From Sabethes cyaneus (taxonomy: Eukaryota > Arthropoda > Insecta > Diptera > Culicidae): DNA of 64,000 nucleotides. The notes beneath the pieces were generated by a model. The model did not search any database, had not been told where the DNA came from, and saw only the letters and a program-made list of their open reading frames with translations. The stretch covers positions 241,049,183 through 241,113,182 of the forward strand of contig NC_071355.1 in NCBI RefSeq assembly GCF_943734655.1, written 5' to 3'. Below are positions 12,920 through 25,254 of this stretch, piece after piece (position 1 is the stretch's first letter; the number at the start of each line of letters is the position of its first letter). A program made the position numbers and the translations under genes.

Positions 12920-13907
12920 CATTGGCGTAGCCAGGAAATTTCCCTGGAGGGGGCCTAGGGGGCGCAAAATCGTTACGATTCCTGTTACACGGGCTGTCAC
13001 CGATAGCACAGGGTTTTAAAGGAATTATCAGGCGGACTTCATGGGGCTCGCGCAACTACGACATGCTCTCGCATCACATCTTTATTGATTTCAAAGCTGC
13101 ATACGACACAGTCGATCGAGACCAGCTATGGCAGATAATGCACGAACATGGTTCTCCGCATAAACTGACGCAACTGATCAGAGCTACCTTGTATCGAGTG
13201 ATGTGTTTCGTAATATCTCGGGGATACTTTCGAGTCCCTTTGAGACAAGGTGACGGCTTATCTTGCATGGTATTCAACATTACTCCTGAGGGGGTATTCC
13301 AACAAAAGCGGAGTCTAGGAGGATTGGGCTAAATATAAATCGTGTATTTAGGATCGCTGGTAACCGCGGACAACTGCAGTAGTAAGGAGTCAAACGCTAT
13401 TATTAAAAAGCATACACCGCCATACGACGAACAGTAGTTCCTCATGGACTTGAAGCCGTGACATTACTCACGGAGAACATACGCGCCTTTGTCGTGTACG
13501 AGCGGAAGGTACTGCCGGACAAGTCGTCAGGATGCCGGACGACAGTGTGACGAAAACAATTCTCCTCAACAACTGCACCGGTACCAGGAACAGGGGCGCT
13601 CAACATACAAGAGAGCTCGACCAAGTTGAAAGTGAGTTACAACTTCTGAGACGACTAGGAAATTACCGACGAGTGGTCCAAGATCGAGTTGAACGGAGAC
13701 GACTGCTTGAAGCAGGATAAACCGGGGTGGCTACTAGGCTACTGACGACGCAGACGACAACTACGCGTTTGCGATGCCTAGTGAATACAAAAATACATCT
13801 ACGCAGTGGGAATTGTCCTGAATTTTTGTCCGGATTTTAAATTTTAATTGGCGAAAATTTCTGGAAGGCTCCTGTTCCCCCAGGTACCCCCTCTAGCTAT
13901 GCCAATG
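12920..13907. mobile_element. TIR-bounded element carrying a nested LINE-B fragment
   Basis: The left end reads CATTGGCGTAGCCAGG from 12920. The right end, reverse complemented from 13907, reads CATTGGCATAGCTAG, followed on both sides by G-rich sequence. Removing the LINE insert (13030-13817) leaves a short element of about 200 bp. CAYTGGCGTAGC-type ends resemble those of some CACTA/Chapaev-like MITEs; that comparison is from memory. No clean target duplication is evident at the outer ends. Confidence 0.5.
13030..13808 (+). mobile_element. LINE-B fragment, 5' truncated and internally deleted
   Basis: Encodes, in broken frames, FIDFKAAYDTVDRDQLWQI (RT motif A region, 13080-13140), then RATLYRVMCFVISRGYF and RQGDGLSCMVFNI. 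It skips the FADD region and resumes with a decayed YLGSLVTAD-like block (about 13340-13380), VYERKV and MPDDSVTKT. Flanks GGAATTATC (13021-13029) and GGAATTGTC (13809-13817) look like a 9 bp target duplication with one mismatch. Non-functional. Confidence 0.75.
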
Positions 13908-15657
13908 TGTTACAACCTTCCACGTTTATAACATTGCATGAATTTAGTGCTGGAAAGTTAATCCAAAACATCCTAGAAAGTAACCAGGCAGCTTCCCTCA
14001 AGGTACGACGAAAGTCTAACAAGTCAGTTGTCGCATGCTTGGATCTCGACTAGGAGAGGTTATACGAGACACTAGTATCGAAGCACTAATATTCGTAATG
14101 ACTCAGACAGTAGTATAAAGATTTACTCGAAAATCTGTCCAATTTTCGTCTGTGGAGTTTTTGGGGCCCTTCCTTAGTGTGTCGTATATTGTCAGTTCGC
14201 ACGTTTTAAGTCGTTGGCTGGCGGTCAGATCGAAGAAGTCGGAATCTACGAAGTACATAGTTGTAGAACATGCTTTGACCTGCGGATTTGCTGCTATCCG
14301 GAATCTGCGGAATTGCTGTTATGTAACAATCGCATTTTCTGCTCATATCTTGTACCCAGACATTAACCTAGAAACTAGAACTAAAGTAGACTTTTTCTAA
14401 AAGATTTATTTGGCACAGCTCCTGGGAAAAGGGAATAGCGCGCAATCGATTGCGAAAAAAATATTCGTTTGAAATCAAATTTATTAGGTTTGGTTTGGGT
14501 TTTTACATGACCGTGCAGGTTCAAGCGTGGTTCTACTTTTACCGCTGCACGGATTGATTGATAGAATTTCTTTTGCTCCGCACTGTATATTGGCTTAGAA
14601 AATATGCCGAGAATAGTAGACGAGTTAACCTCAAAATTTTGAATTGGTATAGGGATTTTCTTGCCTGTGGTAAAGGAAAAACAATATAATCAGAGCTAAG
14701 TTTGATAAAGATAAAGAACCATACGGCAAAACGTGTGTCACTCGGATGAACAAATAACAAAAATTATTGCATCAGCCTTTTTTGCGAGATACACATGATG
14801 CGGTTAAACTTGAGCTTAAGCTTAAACCGGAATTTAAATGTTCGTTTCAAAGCACAGGTGCAGTATGCAATACAGTGACAAGACTGGAACATGATGGGCT
14901 TTCATTTAGGTTATAGAAATGGAATGTAGAGCAAAATCGTCCGAATGACAGTAAAATGAAACCAATTTCACGTCAAAAACAAGCAAAACAGGTCTTTTCT
15001 CACGAATTTTGTCATTCAACTGATCCAAGAGGTTGCAATAATATTCATAGTTAATTGCTTTTCCTTTCTCACGAAGATGACAAAATCTTTATTCGAATAC
15101 CGAAAAAAGTAGAGAAGTCTGTGCCACAGAACAGAAACTCTCAAGACTGAACTACGTATGTTAATACAGTTTCTTGCTTTAATATTATTACTGTTTACGG
15201 ATGGATTGGATTTCGTATAAAGATATCAAGTTTGAGCATTATTAAGTCGAATTGTGTGCTGACTTTCATCAATTATGTTTTGAGCTAAAAGGATCTTGCT
15301 GCAAGGTGTACCTACAAGTGCTACAAAATTTCTAAAACGCGATATCGTCATCAATCACCAGAAAAAGTGTGATTGTGGCCTGAAGTCTTAGTGTAACTAC
15401 AAAGAAACAAATAAAACTAATATACATGGCATGGGTAGTTAGGAAATTTAAACTTGTTTTCTTGTGTCAAATTCATAGTAATGTTTTAGAGCATTAATTA
15501 CAATACAGTAAATTAAAAATTTGTGTGACAAACATTTGCCAAACGTCAAGCTTTGTCAAATTGAACCTACATTCGTAGTCCTACGTGGGCCCTTCGTTCG
15601 TGCCCCTGGGCACAGACCTTCATACTTTCTTAATCTGGAATGTATCTAATACTCATA
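13908..15657. other. Intergenic, nothing recognised
   Basis: AT-rich, with only short chance open frames and no terminal repeats noticed. Confidence 0.5.
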
Positions 15658-15876
15658 AGCAAAGCAAAGCAAAACCTAGGTGCCACATTCCGTTATCGAA
15701 ACTTGACCTTCTGTTTTTATACGACAGACTTCGCAGTTAGCTGTTATAGAGTGCAGGACAATTGCAGGGCCAGTTGCTACGATCCTATTGACTCGAACAG
15801 CCTTTTCCAGTCGGGATTCGAACACACGACGACTGGCTTATTAGGCCAGCATCATACCTCGAGGCCAACTGGGAGG
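15658..15876 (-). mobile_element. tRNA-derived SINE with a (TTTGC)n tail
   Basis: On the minus strand a tRNA-like head carries a box B-like TGTTCGAATC (complement of 15815-15824). A body follows, ending in TTTTGCTTTGCTTTGC at 15658-15672. Flanks ATCTAATACTCATA (15644-15657) and ATCTAGTACCCATA (15877-15890) form a 14 bp target duplication with two mismatches. The length of 219 bp is typical for a SINE. A second, decayed member lies at 35284-35455. Confidence 0.8.
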
Positions 15877-15890
15877 ATCTAGTACCCATA

Positions 15891-18800
15891 CAAGAAGAAA
15901 AGACAACATTTTCTTACAAGACATCAGTTATTAGCGTTATTATCGTTCAAAATCTTTCTTATTTTCGTGACGATCGCGTTTTTAGATGTTTTGGAATAAC
16001 ACGCTTCCTTGCCGTAAGACGTGGTACTACGTCACCACCGTCAATACTGATACTACAACATTTTTTGCTAACTGTTTTGACTGCAGCTGTTTCGGAATTA
16101 AAAAGAAAACTGTAGTGTACTGTAAACGGCTGTGCTAGGGGTTTCAAGTTAAAGATCCAGCTAGATCTAAATTCAAAAGTATTATGTTGTTGGAACTCAT
16201 GTTTTTCGTGTTTATGATAATCGACGACTCAAAATTAGGACAAATTTAGGCATCATTATACTCCAGTCACGCTTGTTTTAAGCCGCAAGTTCGTTGGCTG
16301 CAACTCACAGCATTCACCATTAACGACTCGCAGAGGTACAAAGAGCTGTACTATGTTGTAACAGAAAACACTTTTCCCTCCCTGCTTTACAAGTATGTCC
16401 ACCGTTAGTCAGATGACACCAGCTTGTGCGATAAAACCTACCATAACTAGGTCGGTATTTCATTAGACCAGATGACTGTTTTCAAAACTTTCTTTCTCGG
16501 AAAAGCGGCAACAACCTGAATTGAAACACTCCACAATGCGATTTCTATATGACACTCGGAAGGTAATAATGAGGTTAACAATCGCATAGGTTATTGCACG
16601 TTTGTGTACAAGTTTTATTACCATCACATAAACTCGTTTGCTGTCGGCTAGATTTGTCTATATTATATAGCCACCAACGATTGTTCTGGCGATTCGGCAC
16701 TTATGACTGTGCTACTCCCACGATACTGCCATCAGTACCGGCCGGCTCGGCTGACGTGGTAATCCAATCGATAAACAAAGACGACCGCCAGTCATTCAGT
16801 CAATGTCACCAGTCAGTGCAATGCAATCCATCAAAGGTGTTCACTAAATGAGGATGGTCGCTCTGCATCTCTTCATCGTTTGATTTGATGTGTAAAATGG
16901 TATCTTCTATCTTGATGCTGTTTTGTAATCTGATTAATTTTTTGCTGGTCCACATTTTTACCTAGAGATAAGTGACGTAAATAATGAAATTGTCTGCCTA
17001 CCTTTATCGCCTGTAGTCATTCTCTAAACGACAAATACACCTTCTGTTTACTGCTCCACCGCCTGGTATGCGCTGCTGCTGAACTGAAGTTTCACACCTG
17101 GAACGTACACAGGTAAGAAAATCGATTAGCATAATAATGGATACTTCTATGGTTCGACACCCGGTAGCAATTCACTAGCCACATTCATACCAACAAATTT
17201 TTTGGTCGAAAATCAGAACCATTCCCGTAGACAACGCCGTGACACAGCACAACGGAGCTGTGCGCCAGCGATTTACGACGAGCGGCTCACAGTATATTGA
17301 AGGTATACATGTATGTAGTACTAAATCATGAACCACTTCGAACCAGATATTTGTCTCGTGGGACGTGCGGATGCATCCCCACCCGGGCAAGCTGGCTCGT
17401 GCAACCAACGCCGACATCGTGCCATTACTGTAGCAAGGGGGGAAACAGTTCGCTGATCTCTCCCAACAGGTTTTAGGTTCAGAAAAACACAAACCCGGAA
17501 CGGAACGCATAAACAATTTTTTTCCACAGTATATCCGCCTACTTCCCTTACATATAAAGTGTTGATTCGAACTGAGAACCTCCATAAAGCAATCTACGCT
17601 ATAAAACACATTTCAATGACAACGAAATACTAAAACGTGCAACGCAAACATGTCATTTGCCCAAAAATAAACACGTGCTAGAGCCAAATTGGTGTGTACT
17701 GATGCGAACTGTACTCGAGAGACAAGTATTTTTCCAGCTTTTTTTGTCCTCTCACAAATTGCGTGTTATTGTTGACATTCCAATCCAATTTGTGTTCCCT
17801 CTGATTGGTTCCACTAGGTAGAACGTTCGTCAAGAATACCAAAAAAATTCGAATTCATCGGGAGTTTGATACTTTCGTTAAACACTCCCTGCTTTCTATC
17901 AACAGCGACAGTGTCCCATCTCACGTGCGTCGCATTCCAAGCCACAAGCAACAGGTTGCCACTGCGGTGGTTCCCTCTTCCTAACCCCAACCTTTACCAC
18001 CCGAACCACTGCAGCCCTCCTCAGACTATCCCTCGAACTGAACCACTGCGGTGTGGAATAACCTTGCACTAAAGTTGTTTTATCTTCACATAATTAAGCC
18101 ACTCCGTGCGTCGGAGACTATTATCGAACGAAAAACGCGACTTCTCCGTGTTCTGTTCACGGGATAACAGCCGACGAGACCGGCACCACGCCCATCGCGC
18201 CGCGGCCGGCGGCGGGGTGATTAAACCTGATTTATTGTCCTGCGGGGTTATTTTTAGACTTCGTTCGACCAGTTAAAAGACTTCGGTGTACGGTAGGTAG
18301 AGAAGGAATTCGCTTACCAAGTAGGTAGCCGTCCTCGGATCGCATAGATCCACCGACAGACATCGGGTCGGGCGACCAGGGTTACATGCTCGGTCGGTAT
18401 TGAGCAATGATGAAAGCACACTGTTATGGAGCGGCAGAGGGCTTTAAATTGAGCTTCATCCTGCGTTTGCTGTGGGCCTGAATTGAAGTTTACCTAAACA
18501 AGTGAAATCTTGTATCTTTTTCTTAGTAAAGTTGAACCAATTCCACCAAAACTCAGTTCCAGTGTGCAACCAACTTGAGTTCCCCGCAAAATAATAACCT
18601 TCACATTTAAACGTTGTATGAGGAGCTTTTAGTTTTTTTTTGCCGCGTCATGGGGTTTCTCGGAAGCACGAATTCTTCTTTCTATCTTCGCTTAGTGCCG
18701 GCCGGATTCGACCAGACTACCGAGCCAAAAAGCAGCCGAAAGCTGTGCTTACTTTCAACAATCCACCGTCATGTGACCAACCAAGTGGAGGCGGCGAGCC

Positions 18801-20100
18801 TAAGGCGAACCAGTCGTTTTTGAGCGAAAGGTCATAAAACTGGAAGATAAATCCCCGTACAACTGAACGCATCCGATCGTCATCCTAAAGTCAGAAGAAA
18901 TTTTTGCATCTACGCAGCAGTTCCAGTCACGAGACATGGCGCCGTGACGGAGCGTGCCGTGTGTACACCCAAAAGCAGGTCGAAACGTGCGAATAAATTA
19001 TGAATTATTCATACGTTGCTTGGCAGACCGGCTTTGGAATAGGATAGCAGGCGGTGAAATTTTATGCGTGGTCTGATGGTGAATCATGCTCCGTTGGCAG
19101 CCGGTGACCGAAAAAAAAGCTGTTTCTGCGTCGTCGCTAGGATACTGTTGCACGGTACAGTCACAAGCGGTAGTCAAAGCATGTGATTAAGTCGTAATAG
19201 CTTCTAGTGTTTTGATGTTGGGTTTCCAATTTCGTTCGTCATTCTGTTATGAAAAGTGTCAGCTATTGGGGAATTCCCATCTGAAATTCTGTAATCCAAT
19301 TGTATTTAACATAGATTGTGACTATAGACCAAGACATTCCACGAACTTTCCACTTCAGTGATGGCCACATTGATAATGCGATATAAACAAAGCTAGCCCG
19401 GTACTGTCCGACCTTAGGAACGCCCGGAAGCTAACCAAATAGATTTACGATTGAATGTATTGTTGATTCATTGCTTTGAAACCTTAGCTCTGCTTGCGTA
19501 GGCAATCTCCAGCTCATGAATAATCATAAAAGCATAATGATGCATATTTGTTGTATAAAATAAATTTGTACAGAATGATTAGATTATGGTACAACATCAT
19601 TTACCATCCCTCAGCATCCCTTGCATTCTAAGTTGACATTTCTTTGTTTCCATTCAAGACATGTGTGTGATTGGTAATGACACCCTACCTTGCCATAAAG
19701 ACGTAGTCCTACGTCAAAATATGGCGCAGCCCATGGTGCAGTACAGAATGTTTTTTGAAGTATCAATCCCTCAGGTCAGGTGTTGTTGTTGGTCCAGAAA
19801 GAGGACCAACGCGGAAATGTACTGTAAGAACAGGCACAGATGCTAAGATAATCCGTGAAACCAACAAAGAACGGCCAGACCCACAAGAGGGAACGAATAA
19901 TAAGTGGCAAGAAATCACATAAATAAGCCAATGGAATTTTGCGAACACGTGGTCTGCCTCGATGAAACCTGGTCCGAACGGATAGACAAAAAAAACGACG
20001 CCAAAGAAACCCAACCATGATATATGGTAAAGAGAATATTATGATTTAGGGCTGTTTTTTGTCTGAAATTTTTGGAGCGTCTAAGTGGAATACGAAACCT
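15891..20100. other. Intergenic, no supported gene
   Basis: Contains a GC-rich patch (about 18160-18230) and a minus-strand open frame of 144 codons (17175-17609) with no recognisable motif. Its cysteine- and tryptophan-rich composition suggests chance. A plus-strand sequence CACAG/GTAAGAAA near 17112 looks like a splice donor, but no exon could be assigned. Confidence 0.45.
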
Positions 20101-20239
20101 GAAATTAAATTAAAAAGAAAACTTTCCAATTAAGTTCTACTATGTATATTTATTTTTAACAGATACGTATTTCGCCTACGACTTGCAGGCTTCAAATATA
20201 CATAGTAGAATTTAATTGGAAAGTTTTCTTTTTAATTTC
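20101..20239. repeat. Hairpin element with hammerhead-like loop
   Basis: Arms 20101-20151 and 20194-20239 are reverse complements apart from one mismatch and a 5 bp insertion in the left arm. The 42 bp loop (20152-20193), read on the minus strand, holds a 6 bp stem (GCCTGC...GTAGGC with one wobble pair), then GAAA, the self-complementary ATACGTAT (20163-20170) and C. This layout resembles stem II-GAAA-stem III of a minimal hammerhead, but the CUGANGA core is not intact. Confidence 0.8.
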
Positions 20240-23200
20240 AAGCTTTTTTTTTGTAATTTACCGTAGAGAATTTGTCTAAAATCTGTGTAAATAATGACTG
20301 TAGATATAGGTTTATCGATAAACTCTGCAAAAATTTGAAATCATTGATTAAAATGAAATTGTAAGATAACTATTTGAACATAACACATTTTCGCAGGAAA
20401 AATCAACCACGCGTCAACGCGACAAATCGTGAGAATTTGTCAGCTGTAGCATATCGCCTGTCAGCGAATGATGCATTTGCGCTAGTGCAATTCGATTTTG
20501 CATGCAAGTTTGCATGAAGAGGCCGTATTATAATCATTTCCAGCAAACTGTCTACGGGCCGGGTGTACGTTGCTGCATATGAGGTTGAATGCTCCTCATG
20601 TCCGCTATCGCCTTGATCAATTCATTAAAATGCAATCAACAGTCAGAACTAATTTGTATAACGAATGAGTGTTTTTTCGACTTGACATATTCTTGGTAAG
20701 TAAACTACGAGGCTGTTACACCATTAGCATCATCAGGCAGATTAAAAAAAACTACTGAATTCAATATAAACAGAAGAATGAAAAAAAAACATAGTAAATA
20801 TAGAAGGCAAAAAAGGTTATCGGGTGAGGTTACTTTTTGTCAAAAGGTGATTGAGAAGAAAGTAACTTCGAAAAATAAAAGCTTTCAATCGATCTGCCAT
20901 TAAGAAAAGAAGTTACTTACCAGTTTCTTTTTACTTTTGGTGTCTTTTGTAAAATAAAAAATCTAAAGAGCCCAAGGTGTCGGAACAATTGGAGTCTAGC
21001 GGATATGAAAGTTTCGTTTTCGAATGATTCATAACTGTTTCATTGATTATGATTGACGTGATCTTATCTTAATTTAAGTACTATTATCGATTTGTCAAAC
21101 AATGGTGCCAATTTCACAAGGAGCAAGATTTAAACCCTAACACTGACGCATGAACTCTCGAGTCATATATTTTGACTCGCTTCAATATATTTTGACGTTC
21201 AAGGTAACATAAGACGAATTAGTCTCGACAAGCAAGGCTGTAGACTGTAGAGTTTCCGGAATTAGTCTTCATGATGTGACCGTCTTTGAGGTAATACACA
21301 GTAAACTATAGGTCTCCTCGTAGGCAAATAGGTCTTCTTGACGGTAAATTTTAAGGTAGTACTGATGTGTACCCTCTTTACCGGCATTATTCAACATAAT
21401 CATCATTCTTGTAAATCAGACAAACAACTTCTTCCGTAGACAGTCTCTGTCAGAGGCTTTATCAGTTCTCAGAAACATTTTTCTTGAAGCTTTCCTGGAA
21501 ATTGAGAACTCTCTCAGTTATTTTTCTACCGTCGTTTTGAAGAAAATGTTCAACTGGTAAATTGGAGAAAGTTCTTTACATCATTTTTTATAGTAACTTT
21601 GCCTAATTTGGCATTCGCCCCTGATTTATATCATTGATAGTGGCAATCATCATCGACTTTCATCAAACCTCTCCTTAGTTTTCTGATGTGAGTTATCTTT
21701 CATAAAATTACTTATGTTTGATGCATACATAAAATTCTTTTTCTTCCTTTTTCGGAAAATTACCTTTTGCATTGACCTTTGTTTTGAAACACTGTATCTA
21801 CACTTCAATTTTTTTTCAAATTTTTACGTTTCGAGGTTTTCCATCAATTAGGTATTATTGTTTAAGTTCTCAAGTATCGCAGATATTGAATTTATTTAGA
21901 ATCAAAACCCCTTTTCCAAAGGCCGAATCGAAGGCTAATTTTGTACTTTATTTTTGCTCAATTTTTTGAGAGTTTGCCTCCTAAAACTATTATTCAAATA
22001 AAAACAATTTCTGAAGATGTTTTTTTGATGTAACAAATATTTTTAACGTTTTTTTCCTTTTTAAACTCAAAAAATCAGTTTTTCGCCACCTTGATTGACA
22101 GTTTCAAAAATTTCCAGACGGTAAAACCGTCATATTCCAGCTACGCTAAGTATAGTAAGGTCATGGTTGCGGTCGTCACATTCCTTTCTGAACGAAGCAA
22201 AAATGCGCTAATAACAACAGCAACAGCAACACAAAAAGGAGGCTCGTCCATGGCTCTATAATATCGCCGTTGAACCGGCCAGCCGGCATTGCGCGGGAAC
22301 AACGATGAATGAGAGCGGCGAGGAGAAGGAAAAAAAGCATCACGCGGATTATGTAGGTACACGAAAGGAAAGGTCGAGAAACCGGTGCAATATGAGACCG
22401 GCAATTATTGTTATTATTGCCGGCAGCGCCGTGTTCACCGGTCTGGATTTTAAAATTATGCAATTCACCACACTGGTTCACCACTGGCTCTCGACCGATA
22501 AACGCAACCTTCTGCAAATCCACGGCATGGCATGCATGGATTATGGCGCGATTTTTGCCGATACGGTGTCTGTCGCATATAAAAAGCAGATACGTTAAAC
22601 GTAAGCACGTGTTTGTGTAATTCAATATTTTCGCAGGGGAGTGCGTTCACAGTTTCCAAATTATAAATAACCTCCTGTTCAGTACACATTTCACGCTCCA
22701 TTGCTGATAAATTTCGACACAAAGCTATTAAGGAAAATCTCTAAACGCACGCAGAATCAAAATGACTGCTCTGTGTGCCAAGCGTCGCGACCAACGCAAA
22801 TTGTTTACATGAAATAAGTGCTTCGAAAACCACCAGCATATTAACATTTCTATAAATATTCAAACACCCATACTCGTGAAACAAAAGTGCAAAAGTTCTC
22901 TACGATGTACACAAAAAAAGTGAATCCAACGAGCGACATGAGTCTCGTGCAATTGCTACCGGTTTTGGACAGAAACGATGATTAAAAACTGAAATAAACC
23001 CACTTTTTTGCTCTTCTGCGCGCTTTCTGGTTTCCGGCCAATTAATCACTGCTTTGCTAAAGATACAAAACTGGACTCCGGCAGAGTGCAGCGTACAACA
23101 AAGAACGGTGAACTGTACACGGCCTCGAACGATGGACAACACTTTTCACTTTTTTTTTTCTTCAATGCTCACCACTTATTTTCCACTTGAAACTATACCT

Positions 23201-24196
23201 CTTGAATTTTCTCGGTTTCACGTCCTGTCGAGACGAATGCGAGCAGCAAACTAAACCGACGGTTTCGATCAATCGGCAACAACACTAGGCAAGCAAGACA
23301 GCCAGTCAGTAGGGGCGCTGCTCGCAGATGAACCACCCAACGCCACGCAAACCAGAGTGTATACGTACCACAAACCAAGCGCGGTCGCGGAACCAAAGCT
23401 GATCGCTACCGCCTGACCTGATACAGACGTCGTTGTCGTCGTCGCACTTCGCACATGCAAACCGAACGGAAAGCGTGATAGTATTCATACGACGTTTGCT
23501 TTTGGTTGCTTTTTTCATTCTTTACTGCCGCCGTTCGTTCGTTTGTATTCTTTTGAGGTTTTATACCTATTATCAATCGGATTGCGGATCCTCCTGGCAT
23601 GGCACGGCTGTATCATTCATTCATTCCGTTCGGTTCACGTGTCCGGCTGCGCCATTCATTCGTGCGCCCATGAGTGTTGGTGTAAAGTAAATTTCATTCT
23701 ACATTCAACCGACGCGACGCCTTTCCGTTGTACAGCAACGGCGAGAAAACATTCCAACGTTCTTACAACAGTTATTCAGCAGACGTCGGAATTTCAAGCT
23801 TATTTTCATAGGGAAAGAGTGGCTCCTCAAGAAAGCACGATTTGTTATCAACTTTAAATATGTACTGATAGGAAGCTTATGTTCTCACTAAATGTTTTGT
23901 AGAATATGTAATAATTCTGCGATACTTTAAATTTTACTACCTGTATCAATTTTTTGCTATAATTTTGGCACCAACCATTAGTTTTGGTCAGAGTAGATTG
24001 AAGTTTGGCGAAAAAAGACAGATTTGATAAGTTAGAATTGAATTAAGTAAAGTCAAAAATACTCTCTGTGAGCATTATTTTTTATATTAAGGGGGACCCT
24101 TCTCCGGAAAGTCGGAAAAACAGAATTTTATTTTTTTTTTGCATTTTCGAGATGCTTCTACCTTCAGAAATGTCATGCCAAAAGCGTTTTTTTATA
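20240..24196. other. Intergenic, no supported gene
   Basis: AT-rich. A more balanced region (about 22140-23700) has overlapping open frames on both strands (up to 149 codons at 22176-22625, minus) and CAACAG runs, but no motif or exon structure. It could be promoter or untranslated exon sequence of a gene I cannot identify. Confidence 0.45.
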
Positions 24197-24908
24197 CAGT
24201 AATGACCCGATTTTGTCACCCCCATGATGAATTTAGGGGTGACAAAAACGGGACAGTGACAAAATCGGGTATTTTTTCAATTTTTATTTTTTTGCTGATA
24301 AACGAACTACATATATTTCTTTCTGATCACTTTTAGGACATTTCGCACTTCCATCTACCTCTCTGTGGACATTTGTCACCTGTTCACAGCAGTCCCACAG
24401 GTATGAAAACACGCGTTTTTTAATTGCGCCGAAATGGTTGATTATACTGGTTAACTATGTTCATAGAAATTTCATAGCGTGAAAAGCTCTTTCTTATGGT
24501 ATGAACCATTCTTTGATTAATCCTCCTAAAAGTAAGATAGAAAATTTATTTTTCAAGAAGTAAGAGATAGAGCAAAACAATGTTCTACAAAATTTTTGAG
24601 AAAATTATTATAAAGAACTTTGCCAAAGAAAGTGAACTTCTAGCTATTATAGTTGTGGAGATAAGAAACAACTTTTGTGAATACTCCACGATAATCAACA
24701 CAGCTCTTTTCACAGTGTCTTAACACATTTGACATGTTTCAAAATGATTTTCAAACTAAGCTTTTGATAAATCAAAAGCGTGACAAAATCGGGTAAAAAA
24801 CGTGACAAAATCGGGGGTGACAAAATCGGGTCAAAAACGTGACAAAATCGGGGGTGACAAAATCGGGGAGTGACAAAATCGGGGAGTGACAAAATCGGGT
24901 TACCACTG
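24197..24908. mobile_element. 712 bp pogo/Tc1-like MITE with subterminal 14-mer repeats
   Basis: Ends are CAGTAATGACCCGATTTTG (left, 24197) and, reverse complemented, CAGTGGTAACCCGATTTTG (right, ending 24908). Both are flanked by TA (24195-24196 and 24909-24910). The unit GTGACAAAATCGGG or its complement occurs about ten times, three near the left end (one a variant) and seven between about 24780 and 24900. No transposase is encoded, so it is non-autonomous. CAGT ends with a TA target fit pogo/Tc1-mariner elements. Confidence 0.85.
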
Positions 24909-24910
24909 TA

Positions 24911-25254
24911 TTAGATCTCGTTGAAAACTTGCGGCTAATATTGTGGAGTGACCTCAAAGGAAGTCTTTTGCTGTCATGGTGTTCAAAATACCGTTATTAA
25001 AAAATAAAATAGGCCATTTAAACGGCAAATGCCAGTTGGTTTGTATTGTCATCGTACACCTCTGAGCCAATTTTTGAAGCCCTTTTGAAGTTAGAAAGGG
25101 TAGATTGCTCATATAAAGTAAATAAAAATCTTCAATGACACTTCCAAAATGAACGTAAATCACAGCCTGGATTAATTTTCTATTATTCATTTTAGGAGTT
25201 TTACGCTGTACTGGGACTAACCGGAAATGTTCCGGATTAAGTTATCGCTGTGGA
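24911..25254. other. Intergenic, nothing recognised
   Basis: Short AT-rich interval between the MITE and the fold-back repeat. Confidence 0.5.

Noticed and set aside
17175..17609. 144-codon minus-strand open frame rich in Cys and Trp
   Set aside because: No signal peptide at its start and no known cysteine pattern. Probably chance.
22176..22625. 149-codon minus-strand open frame with a Leu-rich stretch
   Set aside because: The Leu run comes from CAACAG-type repeats, overlapping frames exist on both strands, and there is no motif.
24780..24900. A CRISPR-like repeat array
   Set aside because: Spacing is 0-7 bases with no unique spacers. It is a subterminal MITE array in an animal genome.
24710..24957. 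Repeated DFVTPRFCHP-like peptides as a tandem-repeat protein
   Set aside because: They are translations of the MITE's GTGACAAAATCGGG subterminal repeats.
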